NCBI GenBank assembly: GCA_028274765.1
Contig: JAQCND010000291.1
Coordinates: 1-35,628, forward strand
Direction of reading: 5' to 3'
Length of the DNA stretch: 35,628 nt
Source: Bradymonadaceae bacterium
Lineage (GTDB): Bacteria; Myxococcota_A; Bradymonadia; Bradymonadales; Bradymonadaceae
Part shown: one piece after another, positions 1 through 7,539 of the stretch
Layout of the letters: each line of letters opens with the position of its first letter
How positions within the stretch are numbered: position 1 is the first letter of the stretch
Notes under the pieces: generated by a model
Told to the model about the DNA's origin: nothing
The model's database searches: none
The model's input: only the letters and a program-made list of their open reading frames with translations
Position numbers and translations under genes: made by a program

Positions 1-364
1 GCAGGCCCGTCGGGTCGTTGAGGACGAAGGTGCCCTGGTTCTGGGCGAGCTCCAGCAGGTGCGAGGCGTGCAGATAGTCGACATCAAAGGGCGGATCCTT
101 GCGCATGAAGATGCAATCGAGCTCGCCGAGATCGACCGTCTCGGGCTCACCGAGCTCGTAGTGATCGCCTTCGACGCGCTGCACCTCGCAGGGGTAGATG
201 GGCGCCCGTGCCGTGCTGTGGTCGGCGTACAGGTCTTCGGGGCGGATATAGAAGAGTCGATGCCCGTGTTCTTGGGCGGCGAGCATGAAGGCAAACGTGG
301 TGTCCTCGTCGAGGATGAGCCCGTCGAGGGGATCCATCACGAAGCCGAAAGTGAGCCCTCTCAT
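1..364 (-). CDS. gshB: Glutathione synthetase, N-terminal part (gene cut by window start)
   Basis: This is the first 121 codons of prokaryotic glutathione synthetase, which joins gamma-glutamylcysteine and glycine using ATP in the cytoplasm. It is absent from the ORF track because its stop lies outside the window. The minus strand from ATG at 364 reads MRGLTFGFVMDPLDGL, then DEDTTFAFMLAAQEHGH and CIFMRKDPPFDVDYLHAS. This matches the family N-terminus: a VMDP start, the LLEAQRRGHE-like helix, and the highly conserved MRKDPPFD segment. An AGGGA Shine-Dalgarno lies about 6 nt before the ATG. The upstream gene's stop ends 1 nt before this start, so translational coupling at the end of the ABC/DUF4340 operon is likely. 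The ATP-grasp domain is out of view. Confidence 0.93.
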   Translation of the reverse strand, partial: MRGLTFGFVMDPLDGLILDEDTTFAFMLAAQEHGHRLFYIRPEDLYADHSTARAPIYPCEVQRVEGDHYELGEPETVDLGELDCIFMRKDPPFDVDYLHASHLLELAQNQGTFVLNDPTGL

Positions 365-365
365 G

Positions 366-1916
366 TCACTGTCCCTGCTGGCGTCGGCGCATTTGTTGTT
401 TGAGTTTCTTCATCATCCGCATCTTTTTCATCTTACCCATGCCCTTGCCCATCCCTTTGCCCATCCCTTGACCGACCCCTTTGCCAGGGCCTCGGGTGGG
501 CTTGGAGTCGCCGGTCAGGTCATCGACCGAGGGCATCAGCTTGTCGGCCGTGTACTTGGAGACCGTAAAGAGCTCGGATCGGTCCCCGAACTTGACGTAC
601 CGGTCGTCGCTCTCCTCGACTTCGTCACCGACAATCGCCATGTAGGTGTCGTCTTCGGTCCGGGCCACGACCTTCTGCCCGCCGCGATCGAGCCCCGCCT
701 CTTCGGCCTCGATGTCGGGAAATCCCTTGACCCGAAGTTCGGCGAGGGTGTCGAGATGTTTGTCGAGTTTCGAGTCGTTGAGCTCTTTGTCGGTCTCGGG
801 GCGGGCGATCGTCCAGTTTCCGTCGTCGCCCTTCTCGACGACGATGCCCTCCTCGCCGGCGAACTCCACGCGAGTGATGCCGCTCTTGTCGAAGGTGCGA
901 GGTGTCTTCGAGCGGATATCGCTCAGACGGGCGTCGAGTTTCTTCCCGGTATACGTGCTGAGCTCGTATCGAAAGGGCTGATCGGGCTTTTTGACGTAGT
1001 AGGTTGGTTCTTTCTGCCCCTCGACGCGGCCGAGCAGGAGGGTTGATTCGCCGTCGCCCGTCGAGACCGTCACGGTCGCGGCTGGCTTGTCGAGTCCGAG
1101 CTCCGACAGTTTTGCGTCGGGGGCAAACCCCGAGGCGTTCAGCGACGCCAGCGCCCCGACGATGCTCTCGATTTCGCTACCATCGGCCTCGAAGTCGACC
1201 TCGGGTTTGCCAATCGACCACGACTTGTCGCGTTTGTCGAGGACGATGGTCGGCCCGTCGCGTTGCTCGATCTGGAGTGTGGCAATCGAGGTCTCGTCGA
1301 GGTCGAGAATAGTTTGGCTCCGGATCTCGTCGACCTTTTGACGCACGAAGTCGCCGATGGCCACTTGAGCGCGATAGATTGCATCGCGACCGGACTGTCG
1401 AATGTAAGTTCGCTCGACGCCGGTGCCCGACACGCTCATCTGTTGACCGACGACGATCTCGTGGACGGGCTTCGACGTGCTCTCTCCGTAGAGGGCGAGG
1501 GTCACGCCGGTCTCGTCGTCCACCTTGTAATCGGAAGCGTTGTCCGGGCTCAGCTCAAGATCGTCGGTGCGAATCGTGCGCCCAAACGCCTTCTGGATGG
1601 TCTCGCCCACGTCATCGGCGACGGGACTCTCGACCGGCTGGGTCAGACGCCACGCGCCGTTCCGTTTCTCGAGAGCCACGAGGGTGGGTCGAGTCCCGGA
1701 GTCCTGCTTCTGGGCTTCGTTCGCTTCGTTCGAGTCGCCGTCATCGCTGCCATTTTTCTCAGGAGCAGGCGTGATTTCGATGCGGCTCAGACCATCGACC
1801 TTGTCGAGGGTCAGCGGTGAGTCGACCGTGCGTTTGGGAGACTCACGCGTGACGAAGTAGATCCCGGTGAGTACGGTCAGTACGACGAGCGCGATGATCG
1901 TGTTGCGTTTCATCAT
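366..1916 (-). CDS. DUF4340 domain protein, membrane-anchored, with basic Met/Gly tail
   Basis: A 516-residue protein of the DUF4340 family, which commonly sits beside GldG-type ABC auxiliary proteins. A single N-terminal membrane segment (about residues 5-22, IIALVVLTVLTGIYFVT) is followed by an extracytoplasmic region. That region has repeated beta-rich segments typical of DUF4340: an ALEKRNGAWRLTQP-like unit, then KRDKSWSIGKP and EKGDDGNWTIARP. Three such K-x-x-W motifs are visible. The last 40 residues are unusual: four KGMG-type units followed by a strongly basic, Met-rich stretch ending RRRQQGQ. Start: GGAGGC directly precedes ATGATG, so the second ATG (1913) has the better spacing. It lies 99 nt downstream of the gldG-like gene and 1 nt before gshB. 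Its biochemical function is unknown. Confidence 0.85.
   Translation of the reverse strand: MMKRNTIIALVVLTVLTGIYFVTRESPKRTVDSPLTLDKVDGLSRIEITPAPEKNGSDDGDSNEANEAQKQDSGTRPTLVALEKRNGAWRLTQPVESPVADDVGETIQKAFGRTIRTDDLELSPDNASDYKVDDETGVTLALYGESTSKPVHEIVVGQQMSVSGTGVERTYIRQSGRDAIYRAQVAIGDFVRQKVDEIRSQTILDLDETSIATLQIEQRDGPTIVLDKRDKSWSIGKPEVDFEADGSEIESIVGALASLNASGFAPDAKLSELGLDKPAATVTVSTGDGESTLLLGRVEGQKEPTYYVKKPDQPFRYELSTYTGKKLDARLSDIRSKTPRTFDKSGITRVEFAGEEGIVVEKGDDGNWTIARPETDKELNDSKLDKHLDTLAELRVKGFPDIEAEEAGLDRGGQKVVARTEDDTYMAIVGDEVEESDDRYVKFGDRSELFTVSKYTADKLMPSVDDLTGDSKPTRGPGKGVGQGMGKGMGKGMGKMKKMRMMKKLKQQMRRRQQGQ
433..480 (-). repeat. 12-bp tandem repeat coding for KGMG units
   Basis: On the plus strand the units are ttacccatgccc, ttgcccatccct, ttgcccatccct and a diverged tgaccgacccct. 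There are four units of 12 bp inside the 3' end of the DUF4340 gene. They encode the Gly-Met-Gly-Lys repeats of its basic tail, and copy number could vary by slippage without shifting frame. Confidence 0.75.
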
Positions 1917-2015
1917 GCCTCCGACTGAGACAGATCTCGACGAGAGTCGTGCGATATAGCTCGAGCAAGGGGAATCCCTCGGCCACGCTGCCGGGGGGCG
2001 GTCGAGTCGCTGGGG

Positions 2016-3740
2016 TCAGGGGTCGTCCGAGTCGCGCCAGCGCAGGCTCTCGCGCCGTTTGCGACGCCGGAACATCATGAAGAGTCCAATGAGCGCAAAG
2101 AGAGCGGGGACACAGGCGATGTTGATGAACTGAATCTGCCGCTTGATGGCGGTCGGGACGTCGCCGATCAGACGGGGGCGAGACTTGCCCCGAATCTGCA
2201 TGAGCGAGCTGTCCTGGACGAGCCATTCGATGCTGCTGACAAAGAACTGCCCGCCCATCGAGGCGAGCCGCTGGCTGTACCCGACGCTCTGGACGGGTCG
2301 ATAGAAGTTGCCACTTCCGATGACCAGCAGTCGTCCATTCGAGGACGCGTCCTGTTCGACCTGGTCTTGCGAGACGCCTTGGGGCAGGGAGTGGTCGTCG
2401 TAGTAGCTCGGCAGACTCCCCTGGAGGGCGGCCGCCACCACGAAGGGGCCTTTCTTTTCATTCTCGGTGGGCTGTCGAAGCGTCTGATAGCCGAGCGAGG
2501 TCGGCGCCTCCGGTCGGCGCCGGGCCGTGTCGGCCGTCTTCATGACTTCGAAGACCTCGAGGGTCTCGTTGTCGCGAGCCGCTGCCCGAATCTGGATACT
2601 CGAGGGAGCCGGGAGAGCGAGCGTACTGAAGTCACGCGTGAAGGGGAGACTCGTGTCGAGATTCGAGATCGTGAAGGCGGCCGGATTGCTGATGCGGGCG
2701 AGTCCTCGCTGGGTCATCGTCATCCCCATCGCCAGGGCGTTTTCGCGGTCGAGGACGAGATCCTGACGGAGCTCGAGCCCGTATTCGGCGAAGAAGTCGT
2801 GCAGCCCCGGATTCAAAGGCTTGCGTACATCCGGAAGTTGCTTGTTGCGCCCCATTTGACGACGCATCTTTCGCTTCATTTGCTGATCGACTCCGGTGGC
2901 GGACTGATACCAGCCGACGCTTCCGCCCTGCTGGAGAAACTGGTCGAGGACGAACTTCGCCTTGTCCGAAAACTCTTTGTTGGGATTGAGCACGACGAGC
3001 GCCGAGACGTCCTGAGGGACCTCGGTGGTGTTCGAGAGATCGACCTTCGTGGGCTTGATCAGATCGCCGTAGAGACGCTGAAAGACTGGCGAAATTTGCC
3101 GCATGAAGCCCCGCTGGTCGGCGGGGCCCCCAAAGCCGGCGACGAAGCCGACGCGGCGCGGCTCGCGATCGGTGAGGTTCATCAGTGACTTGGTGAACTC
3201 GTACTCGAAGTTGCTCCGCGAGCGGCCCTGTCCCGTCTTGAGATCCTTGATGACCTCCTGGTTGTCGCCCTGAACGAAAGCGATGCACTTGTAGACGGCG
3301 CGGAGTGAGACCTTGTCTTCGCCGCGCTGGCCGATCCCGACCTTCTCGCAGCCGTACCCCTTGGCAGCCTTTTCGGTCTGCTTGTCGTCGCCGGGGGCGA
3401 TAACCTCGAAGGAGAGTTTGCCCCCCGACTCGGCGCGATATTCGGTGAGTAGATCCTTGAGCCGTCGGCGGAGTGTATGATGCGGTGGGGGCATGTCCGA
3501 GGAGACGAAGGCCTTGACCTGGACGGGTCGATCCAGGTTCTGGACGACCTCGCGGCTCGCCTCGGAGAGGGTGTAAATGTTGTTTTCAGTCAGATCGAGC
3601 CGCAGGGTCGACACCTGGCTCAGCATGGCGTTCGAGACGAACGCAATGCCGATGGCCGCGATCACGATGGTCACGGCGTTGGTTCCGCTGATCCATTGTC
3701 GTCTGCGACTTACGTCTCGTGATGCCGAATCGTCAGCCAT
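2016..3740 (-). CDS. GldG-like ABC transporter auxiliary protein
   Basis: A 574-residue protein of the GldG/ABC-transporter-auxiliary family. An N-terminal membrane anchor (about 18-42) follows a short cytoplasmic tail. A large extracytoplasmic domain comes next, with the family-typical LTENNIYTLSEASREVVQNLDRPVQ opening and a central GRSRSNFEYEFTKSLMNL segment. The protein ends in a second membrane segment (about 532-555) and a basic cytoplasmic tail, RRRKRRESLRW. It lies between the ABC-2 permease gene (68 nt upstream) and DUF4340 (99 nt downstream), the usual order for gldA-gldF-gldG-type loci. In Bacteroidota, GldA/F/G are tied to gliding; outside that phylum the substrate is not established, so gliding is not claimed here. 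The Shine-Dalgarno before ATG 3740 is weak. Confidence 0.88.
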   Translation of the reverse strand: MADDSASRDVSRRRQWISGTNAVTIVIAAIGIAFVSNAMLSQVSTLRLDLTENNIYTLSEASREVVQNLDRPVQVKAFVSSDMPPPHHTLRRRLKDLLTEYRAESGGKLSFEVIAPGDDKQTEKAAKGYGCEKVGIGQRGEDKVSLRAVYKCIAFVQGDNQEVIKDLKTGQGRSRSNFEYEFTKSLMNLTDREPRRVGFVAGFGGPADQRGFMRQISPVFQRLYGDLIKPTKVDLSNTTEVPQDVSALVVLNPNKEFSDKAKFVLDQFLQQGGSVGWYQSATGVDQQMKRKMRRQMGRNKQLPDVRKPLNPGLHDFFAEYGLELRQDLVLDRENALAMGMTMTQRGLARISNPAAFTISNLDTSLPFTRDFSTLALPAPSSIQIRAAARDNETLEVFEVMKTADTARRRPEAPTSLGYQTLRQPTENEKKGPFVVAAALQGSLPSYYDDHSLPQGVSQDQVEQDASSNGRLLVIGSGNFYRPVQSVGYSQRLASMGGQFFVSSIEWLVQDSSLMQIRGKSRPRLIGDVPTAIKRQIQFINIACVPALFALIGLFMMFRRRKRRESLRWRDSDDP

Positions 3741-3808
3741 GTCTCGTAGGGGTATCTCTCAGTCGAGTCGATCTGACAGAGACGAGTGCTCGGTCGGAGA
3801 CCTCGAGG

Positions 3809-4522
3809 TCACCACCGTCGCGAGGCGACACTGACCTGCGTGATCAACAGCGCGACCGCGGTCACCGAGAGGTAGTAGAAGACGTCCCGAATATCGATGA
3901 CGCCGCGAGCGAGGTTGTTGAAGTGAGAGTTGGTCGAGATGTAGTCGACTATCCGTGCCATTGCACCCGTCGGTTCGCCAACCAGCTGGTCGATCAGATA
4001 GAGGAAGAAACAGATCGAGAAGGCGACGAGAATGGAGACGACCTGGTCGCGCGTCCAGCTCGAGGCCATCAACCCGATGGCCGAGTAAGTCCCGCCCAAC
4101 AGCAGCAATCCGAGATAGCCGGAGGCGACAGCCCCCCAGTCGAGATCGCCGAGAAACGAGAGCGTGATCGGATAAGGGAGCGTCATGACGAAGACGACCG
4201 TCAGCAGCGACACGGCGGCGAGAAACTTGCCCATCACGATCTCGACATCCCGCAGGGGCATCGTCATCAAAAGCTCCAGTGTCCCCATGCGCTTCTCCTC
4301 GGCGAACAGCCGCATCGTGATGGCGGGCGCAAAAAAGGCCAAAAAGAGGGGAGCCTGCGAGAAGAAGCTCCGCAGCGAGAGGGCGTTGATCTGCTGGAAG
4401 TAATTGAGCCAGAAGAGCGCCCCCGTGATCAACAGAAAGAGAATGACCACGATGTAGGCGACAGCCGAGTTGAAGTAGCTCCCCAGCTCCTTTTTGAGCA
4501 CGTAGCCGATGTTGCTGAGCAT
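3809..4522 (-). CDS. ABC-2 type transporter permease (GldF-like)
   Basis: A 237-residue integral membrane protein with about six hydrophobic segments (near 17-40, 55-76, 100-125, 132-155, 165-185 and 210-232). The conserved loop FFAPAITMRLFAEEKRMGTLELLMTMPL is diagnostic of ABC-2 permeases of the GldF/NosY type. It would form the membrane channel with the ATPase encoded 62 nt upstream and act with the GldG-like protein encoded downstream. The start at 4522 (MLSNIGYVLKKELGSYFNS) has GGGA about 8 nt upstream. The overlapping 360-residue ORF at 3759-4841 is an Arg/Ser-rich frame shadow. Confidence 0.9.
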   Translation of the reverse strand: MLSNIGYVLKKELGSYFNSAVAYIVVILFLLITGALFWLNYFQQINALSLRSFFSQAPLFLAFFAPAITMRLFAEEKRMGTLELLMTMPLRDVEIVMGKFLAAVSLLTVVFVMTLPYPITLSFLGDLDWGAVASGYLGLLLLGGTYSAIGLMASSWTRDQVVSILVAFSICFFLYLIDQLVGEPTGAMARIVDYISTNSHFNNLARGVIDIRDVFYYLSVTAVALLITQVSVASRRW

Positions 4523-4584
4523 GTCGTCTATCCCATCGAGCTAGACAACTAGATGATCCTCGAAGACGTCCGGAGTCTCGTCCT

Positions 4585-5625
4585 CTATGAAGCCTCTCGG
4601 GCCTCTTCGGTCGAGCCCTCGGTGTAGACTCGAAAGATATCCTCGAGCGAAGGTTCGGCGCGACTGACGCCCTTGAGTCCGTAATTGTGATCGGCCTCGG
4701 CGCGAAACAGAGCTCGTCGCACGGAGGTTTCGTCGTCGGTGTCGAGGCGAAAGACGTGTGCCTGCCGACGTCCCGCCTCCTCGATGACGTCCCCGACCCC
4801 CTCGAGCTCCCCGAGAAACGACCGCAGCTTGTCCGGGTCATCCGTGTCGCCGAACGTCACACGGAGGCCGGGCTCGGAGGCGGCGACGGCCTCCTCGAGG
4901 GCCTCCAGTTGATCGTCGGCGACGATCTCCCCCTCGTTGACGATGATCACGCGGTCGCACACCGCCGAGACTTCCTGGAGGATGTGAGTCGAGAGGATGA
5001 TCGTCCGGTCTCGCCCGATGCCGGTGATGACGTCTCGGATCTCGACGATCTGGTTGGGATCCAGACCCGTGGTCGGTTCGTCGAGAATGATGACGTCGGG
5101 CTGGTGGATGATCGCCTGGGCGAGTCCGACGCGCTGGCGGTATCCCTTGGAAAGTTCCAAGATCTCGCGGTGGATGACGTCCTCGAGCCCCGTCAGCTCG
5201 ACGACACGTTCGATGTGTTCCTGACACTCACCGGCGGGCACGCCCCGAATAGAGGCGACGAACTCGAGGTAATCGTGCGTGATCATGTCCTCGTAGAGCG
5301 GGACGTTTTCGGGCAGATAGCCCGTCTCCCGCCGGACCTGCTCGGGGGATTCGTGGACGTCGTAGCCAGCGACGCGAGCCGTCCCCTCGGTCGCCGACAT
5401 GAATGAGGTGAGAATCTTCATCGTCGTCGTCTTGCCGGCCCCGTTGGGACCCAGAAACCCGACGATCTCGCCCGGTTCGACCGAAAAGTTGATGCGATCG
5501 AGGGCCCGGAAGTCGCCGTACGTCTTGGTGACATCGTCGACGACGATGCTCGACTCACCCGATGATGTCGAGGCGGACGTCGTTTTGTCGTCGGAGGAGG
5601 GCGTCGAATCGTTGTCGGATGCCAT
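4585..5625 (-). CDS. ABC transporter ATP-binding protein (GldA-like)
   Basis: A 346-residue ATPase subunit energising the permease encoded next. Visible motifs, numbered from MASDN, are Walker A GPNGAGKTT at 59-67, the ABC signature LSKGYRQR at 158-165, Walker B VIILDEPTTGLD at 178-189, and the H-loop STHILQEV with His214. A family-typical C-terminal regulatory extension covers about 235-340. A 25-residue Ser/Thr/Asp-rich leader precedes the domain. The ORF track extends to 5748, but the extra 41 residues are Cys/Arg-rich and unlike the family. The internal ATG at 5625 has AAAGAGG about 4 nt upstream, so I chose it. It is the first gene of the five-gene operon. Confidence 0.93.
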   Translation of the reverse strand: MASDNDSTPSSDDKTTSASTSSGESSIVVDDVTKTYGDFRALDRINFSVEPGEIVGFLGPNGAGKTTTMKILTSFMSATEGTARVAGYDVHESPEQVRRETGYLPENVPLYEDMITHDYLEFVASIRGVPAGECQEHIERVVELTGLEDVIHREILELSKGYRQRVGLAQAIIHQPDVIILDEPTTGLDPNQIVEIRDVITGIGRDRTIILSTHILQEVSAVCDRVIIVNEGEIVADDQLEALEEAVAASEPGLRVTFGDTDDPDKLRSFLGELEGVGDVIEEAGRRQAHVFRLDTDDETSVRRALFRAEADHNYGLKGVSRAEPSLEDIFRVYTEGSTEEAREAS

Positions 5626-5978
5626 GAGCCTCTTTGTGTGTCTCGAATCTCGAATGCACTTACACAATCGACATGATTCGTGCCGTGCTCGACGGAGATG
5701 GAGGCATGGGCACGTCGCCGTCTTGCTCGAACCGCCAAGTCTGAACATCGTCCATCCACCTCATTATTCCGATGTATGTGACATCCCCCGAGTCAGACGC
5801 TCCGCTCCATCCGAGACGGAGGGAGGAGCGTACGTGGCAGTTCGACTTCGGCGCATCTGTATGTAGTCACACGACAGGGGGCGTCAAGCTCGCGCCAAAC
5901 TCCGCTGGAGAGGGTCGGCGATCGCGAAGATCGGGGAGGCTCGAGCCCTCCGAGTGAATAGCCCTCGACGCATATCGA
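5626..5978. other. Intergenic region upstream of the ABC operon
   Basis: This 353-nt stretch lies between two minus-strand transcription units and has no credible gene. The ORFs crossing it are Arg/Ser-rich and lack ribosome sites. It should hold the promoter of the GldA-like operon, but I cannot place convincing -35/-10 boxes. Two imperfect inverted repeats are visible. One is GGAGGCTCGAGCCCTCC (about 5936-5952), just past the stop of the RCK gene, which could serve as a terminator but lacks a T-run. The other pairs ACGCTCC with GGAGCGT (about 5797-5832). Confidence 0.5.
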
Positions 5979-7322
5979 TCAGGATGACGCAAGTCCAGAC
6001 GAAGACGACACCGAACGCCGAGTGGACCGCTCGTGAGGACTCGAGCGTTCGTCGACCACGTCGGACTGTTTGCGGATGGCGTGTCGGGTGAGTTCGTCGA
6101 TGTTTTGATTGTGAAAGTGTTTCGCCTCGGCTAGCTTGTCGGCGAAATGCCAGTGATGAAGTGTTCGGGCGTAGATGCTGGCCTCGCCGTATTCACTGGT
6201 CAGCCAGAGGGCCGCCTGCATGTTGCTCGTATCCTCGTCGGAGCTGAGCACGAAGACGGGCTCGGGCTCGGGCCGGACGCGGTTTTTGACGTCGTCCCAC
6301 GTTCCGGGATCGGTGATGTCGCCCTCGACTTGCTCGAGCTCGTATTCGCGACGAGGCTCCCACTCGACGTGGCGACGGAAGCGGCGAAACGTCCGATGGA
6401 CCTCGCGATCGACCAGCACGACGCGATCGAACTCCTCGTCGACCTCTTCGTGCAGCGCCCAGAGAAGCGACTGACCGAAGCGCCCAAATCCCGCCAGCAC
6501 GAGCTGATCGACGGCCTCGGTCGACTGAAAATCCGCATCGATTTGCTGTTCGACCAGATCCTCGGCCGCCTGGCGGTGGGCGTTGAACATCGAGGCGATA
6601 TTGGTGCTCTCGATGGTTTCGCTCTTGATGTTGCGGAGCAATAGGAGATTCGAGACGTGGGTGTGAACGCGTCGATCCAACTCGGGCCTCCCGAGCTCGT
6701 CGTGAATCGTCTGCATGATCTCGAGGTTCTGGAAATCATCCCCCGTGACGAGCATGATTTCTCGGGCTCGAGGCAAATGGAGCGACTCGAGAGCCTCGGG
6801 ATTGGTCATGTCGGCCTGGAGGCACGTCACGCGATGCCGATGCTGGAGATCGGTGACAGGTTCCCGTTCCTCGTCCCGAGTCACCAGTAGAATTTGAGAC
6901 TCGACTTCGTCGGCGATGGCATTCAGGTAGATGTCCGTGAGTACCCCGCCCCCGGCGACGACGATGTGGTCCTCCATCGCCTCCTCGAAGCGTGGCACGT
7001 CGAGAAAACGAATCGCCGACTCGACGACGGCGGCGGTCGTCACAGCGGGACAGGCAAAATAGGCGACCCATAGCATGACTTGGGCAAAGAAAGGATCGCC
7101 CCGGGGAACCCCGAGGTCGAGTCCGCCGAACATGAAGAGCCCGAGCGTATAATACACCTTGGTCAGGAAACTCGCCTCCGAAATTCCGGCACGCTCCGTG
7201 ACCTCCGCTCCAGCCATGAGCGCCGTGAGTCCGATCAGAAACGATCCGATGAGCACGATACTCCGCCATCGGACGTCGAGGGCGTCGAGACGCCCTACCC
7301 ATCTTCGTAACCAGTCGCTCAT
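5979..7322 (-). CDS. Two-TM pore-loop membrane protein with two RCK/TrkA-N domains (potassium channel-like)
   Basis: A 447-residue protein with channel-like architecture. TM1 is about 20-40, a pore-helix-like hydrophobic stretch is about 52-72, TM2 is about 79-104, and two Rossmann RCK-type domains follow. The first starts HIVVAGGGVLTD (119-130) and the second LVLAGFGRFGQ (274-284), with a classical GxGxxG only in the second. Such proteins gate cation flux in response to nucleotides. The pore-loop position reads FGGLDLGVP rather than the potassium-selective TVGYG, so selectivity is uncertain. The track's TTG start at 7430 lies inside the predicted -35 box. ATG 7322 (MSDWLRRW) directly precedes TM1 and is preferred, although its Shine-Dalgarno is weak. 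It is divergent from the giant membrane protein gene. Confidence 0.8.
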   Translation of the reverse strand: MSDWLRRWVGRLDALDVRWRSIVLIGSFLIGLTALMAGAEVTERAGISEASFLTKVYYTLGLFMFGGLDLGVPRGDPFFAQVMLWVAYFACPAVTTAAVVESAIRFLDVPRFEEAMEDHIVVAGGGVLTDIYLNAIADEVESQILLVTRDEEREPVTDLQHRHRVTCLQADMTNPEALESLHLPRAREIMLVTGDDFQNLEIMQTIHDELGRPELDRRVHTHVSNLLLLRNIKSETIESTNIASMFNAHRQAAEDLVEQQIDADFQSTEAVDQLVLAGFGRFGQSLLWALHEEVDEEFDRVVLVDREVHRTFRRFRRHVEWEPRREYELEQVEGDITDPGTWDDVKNRVRPEPEPVFVLSSDEDTSNMQAALWLTSEYGEASIYARTLHHWHFADKLAEAKHFHNQNIDELTRHAIRKQSDVVDERSSPHERSTRRSVSSSSGLASS

Positions 7323-7401
7323 GAGTGTGCCATACCCATTCCGAAGATCACGAATATCCTCGAAGCCCCCCATCGAGCTCACGCCCGAAGCCCCCACAAC
7401 T

Positions 7402-7430
7402 GTTGTAGAGAAGACGCTTCGACCGGACAA
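7402..7430 (-). promoter_or_regulatory. Candidate sigma70-type promoter of the RCK gene, with overlapping palindrome
   Basis: Minus strand: TTGTCC (-35), a 17-nt spacer, and TACAAC (-10), each matching consensus at four of six positions. The leader to ATG 7322 would be about 70 nt. The interrupted palindrome ACAAC-T-GTTGT (7396-7406) overlaps the -10 box and could be an operator. The boxes are inferred by eye. Confidence 0.45.
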
Positions 7431-7539
7431 TCCTCGATATTAATCCCTCCCGGTTCCCGTGCTAACCTTCCGTCGAACCCGCCGACTCGAATGTCGCCCC
7501 ACGCTCCCTGGCTCTCTACTCCTCTGATTTCGCGCCATC

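Noticed and set aside
5930-5955. Hairpin after the RCK gene as an intrinsic terminator.
   Set aside because: The stem is imperfect and no T-run follows, so it is only mentioned in the intergenic entry.
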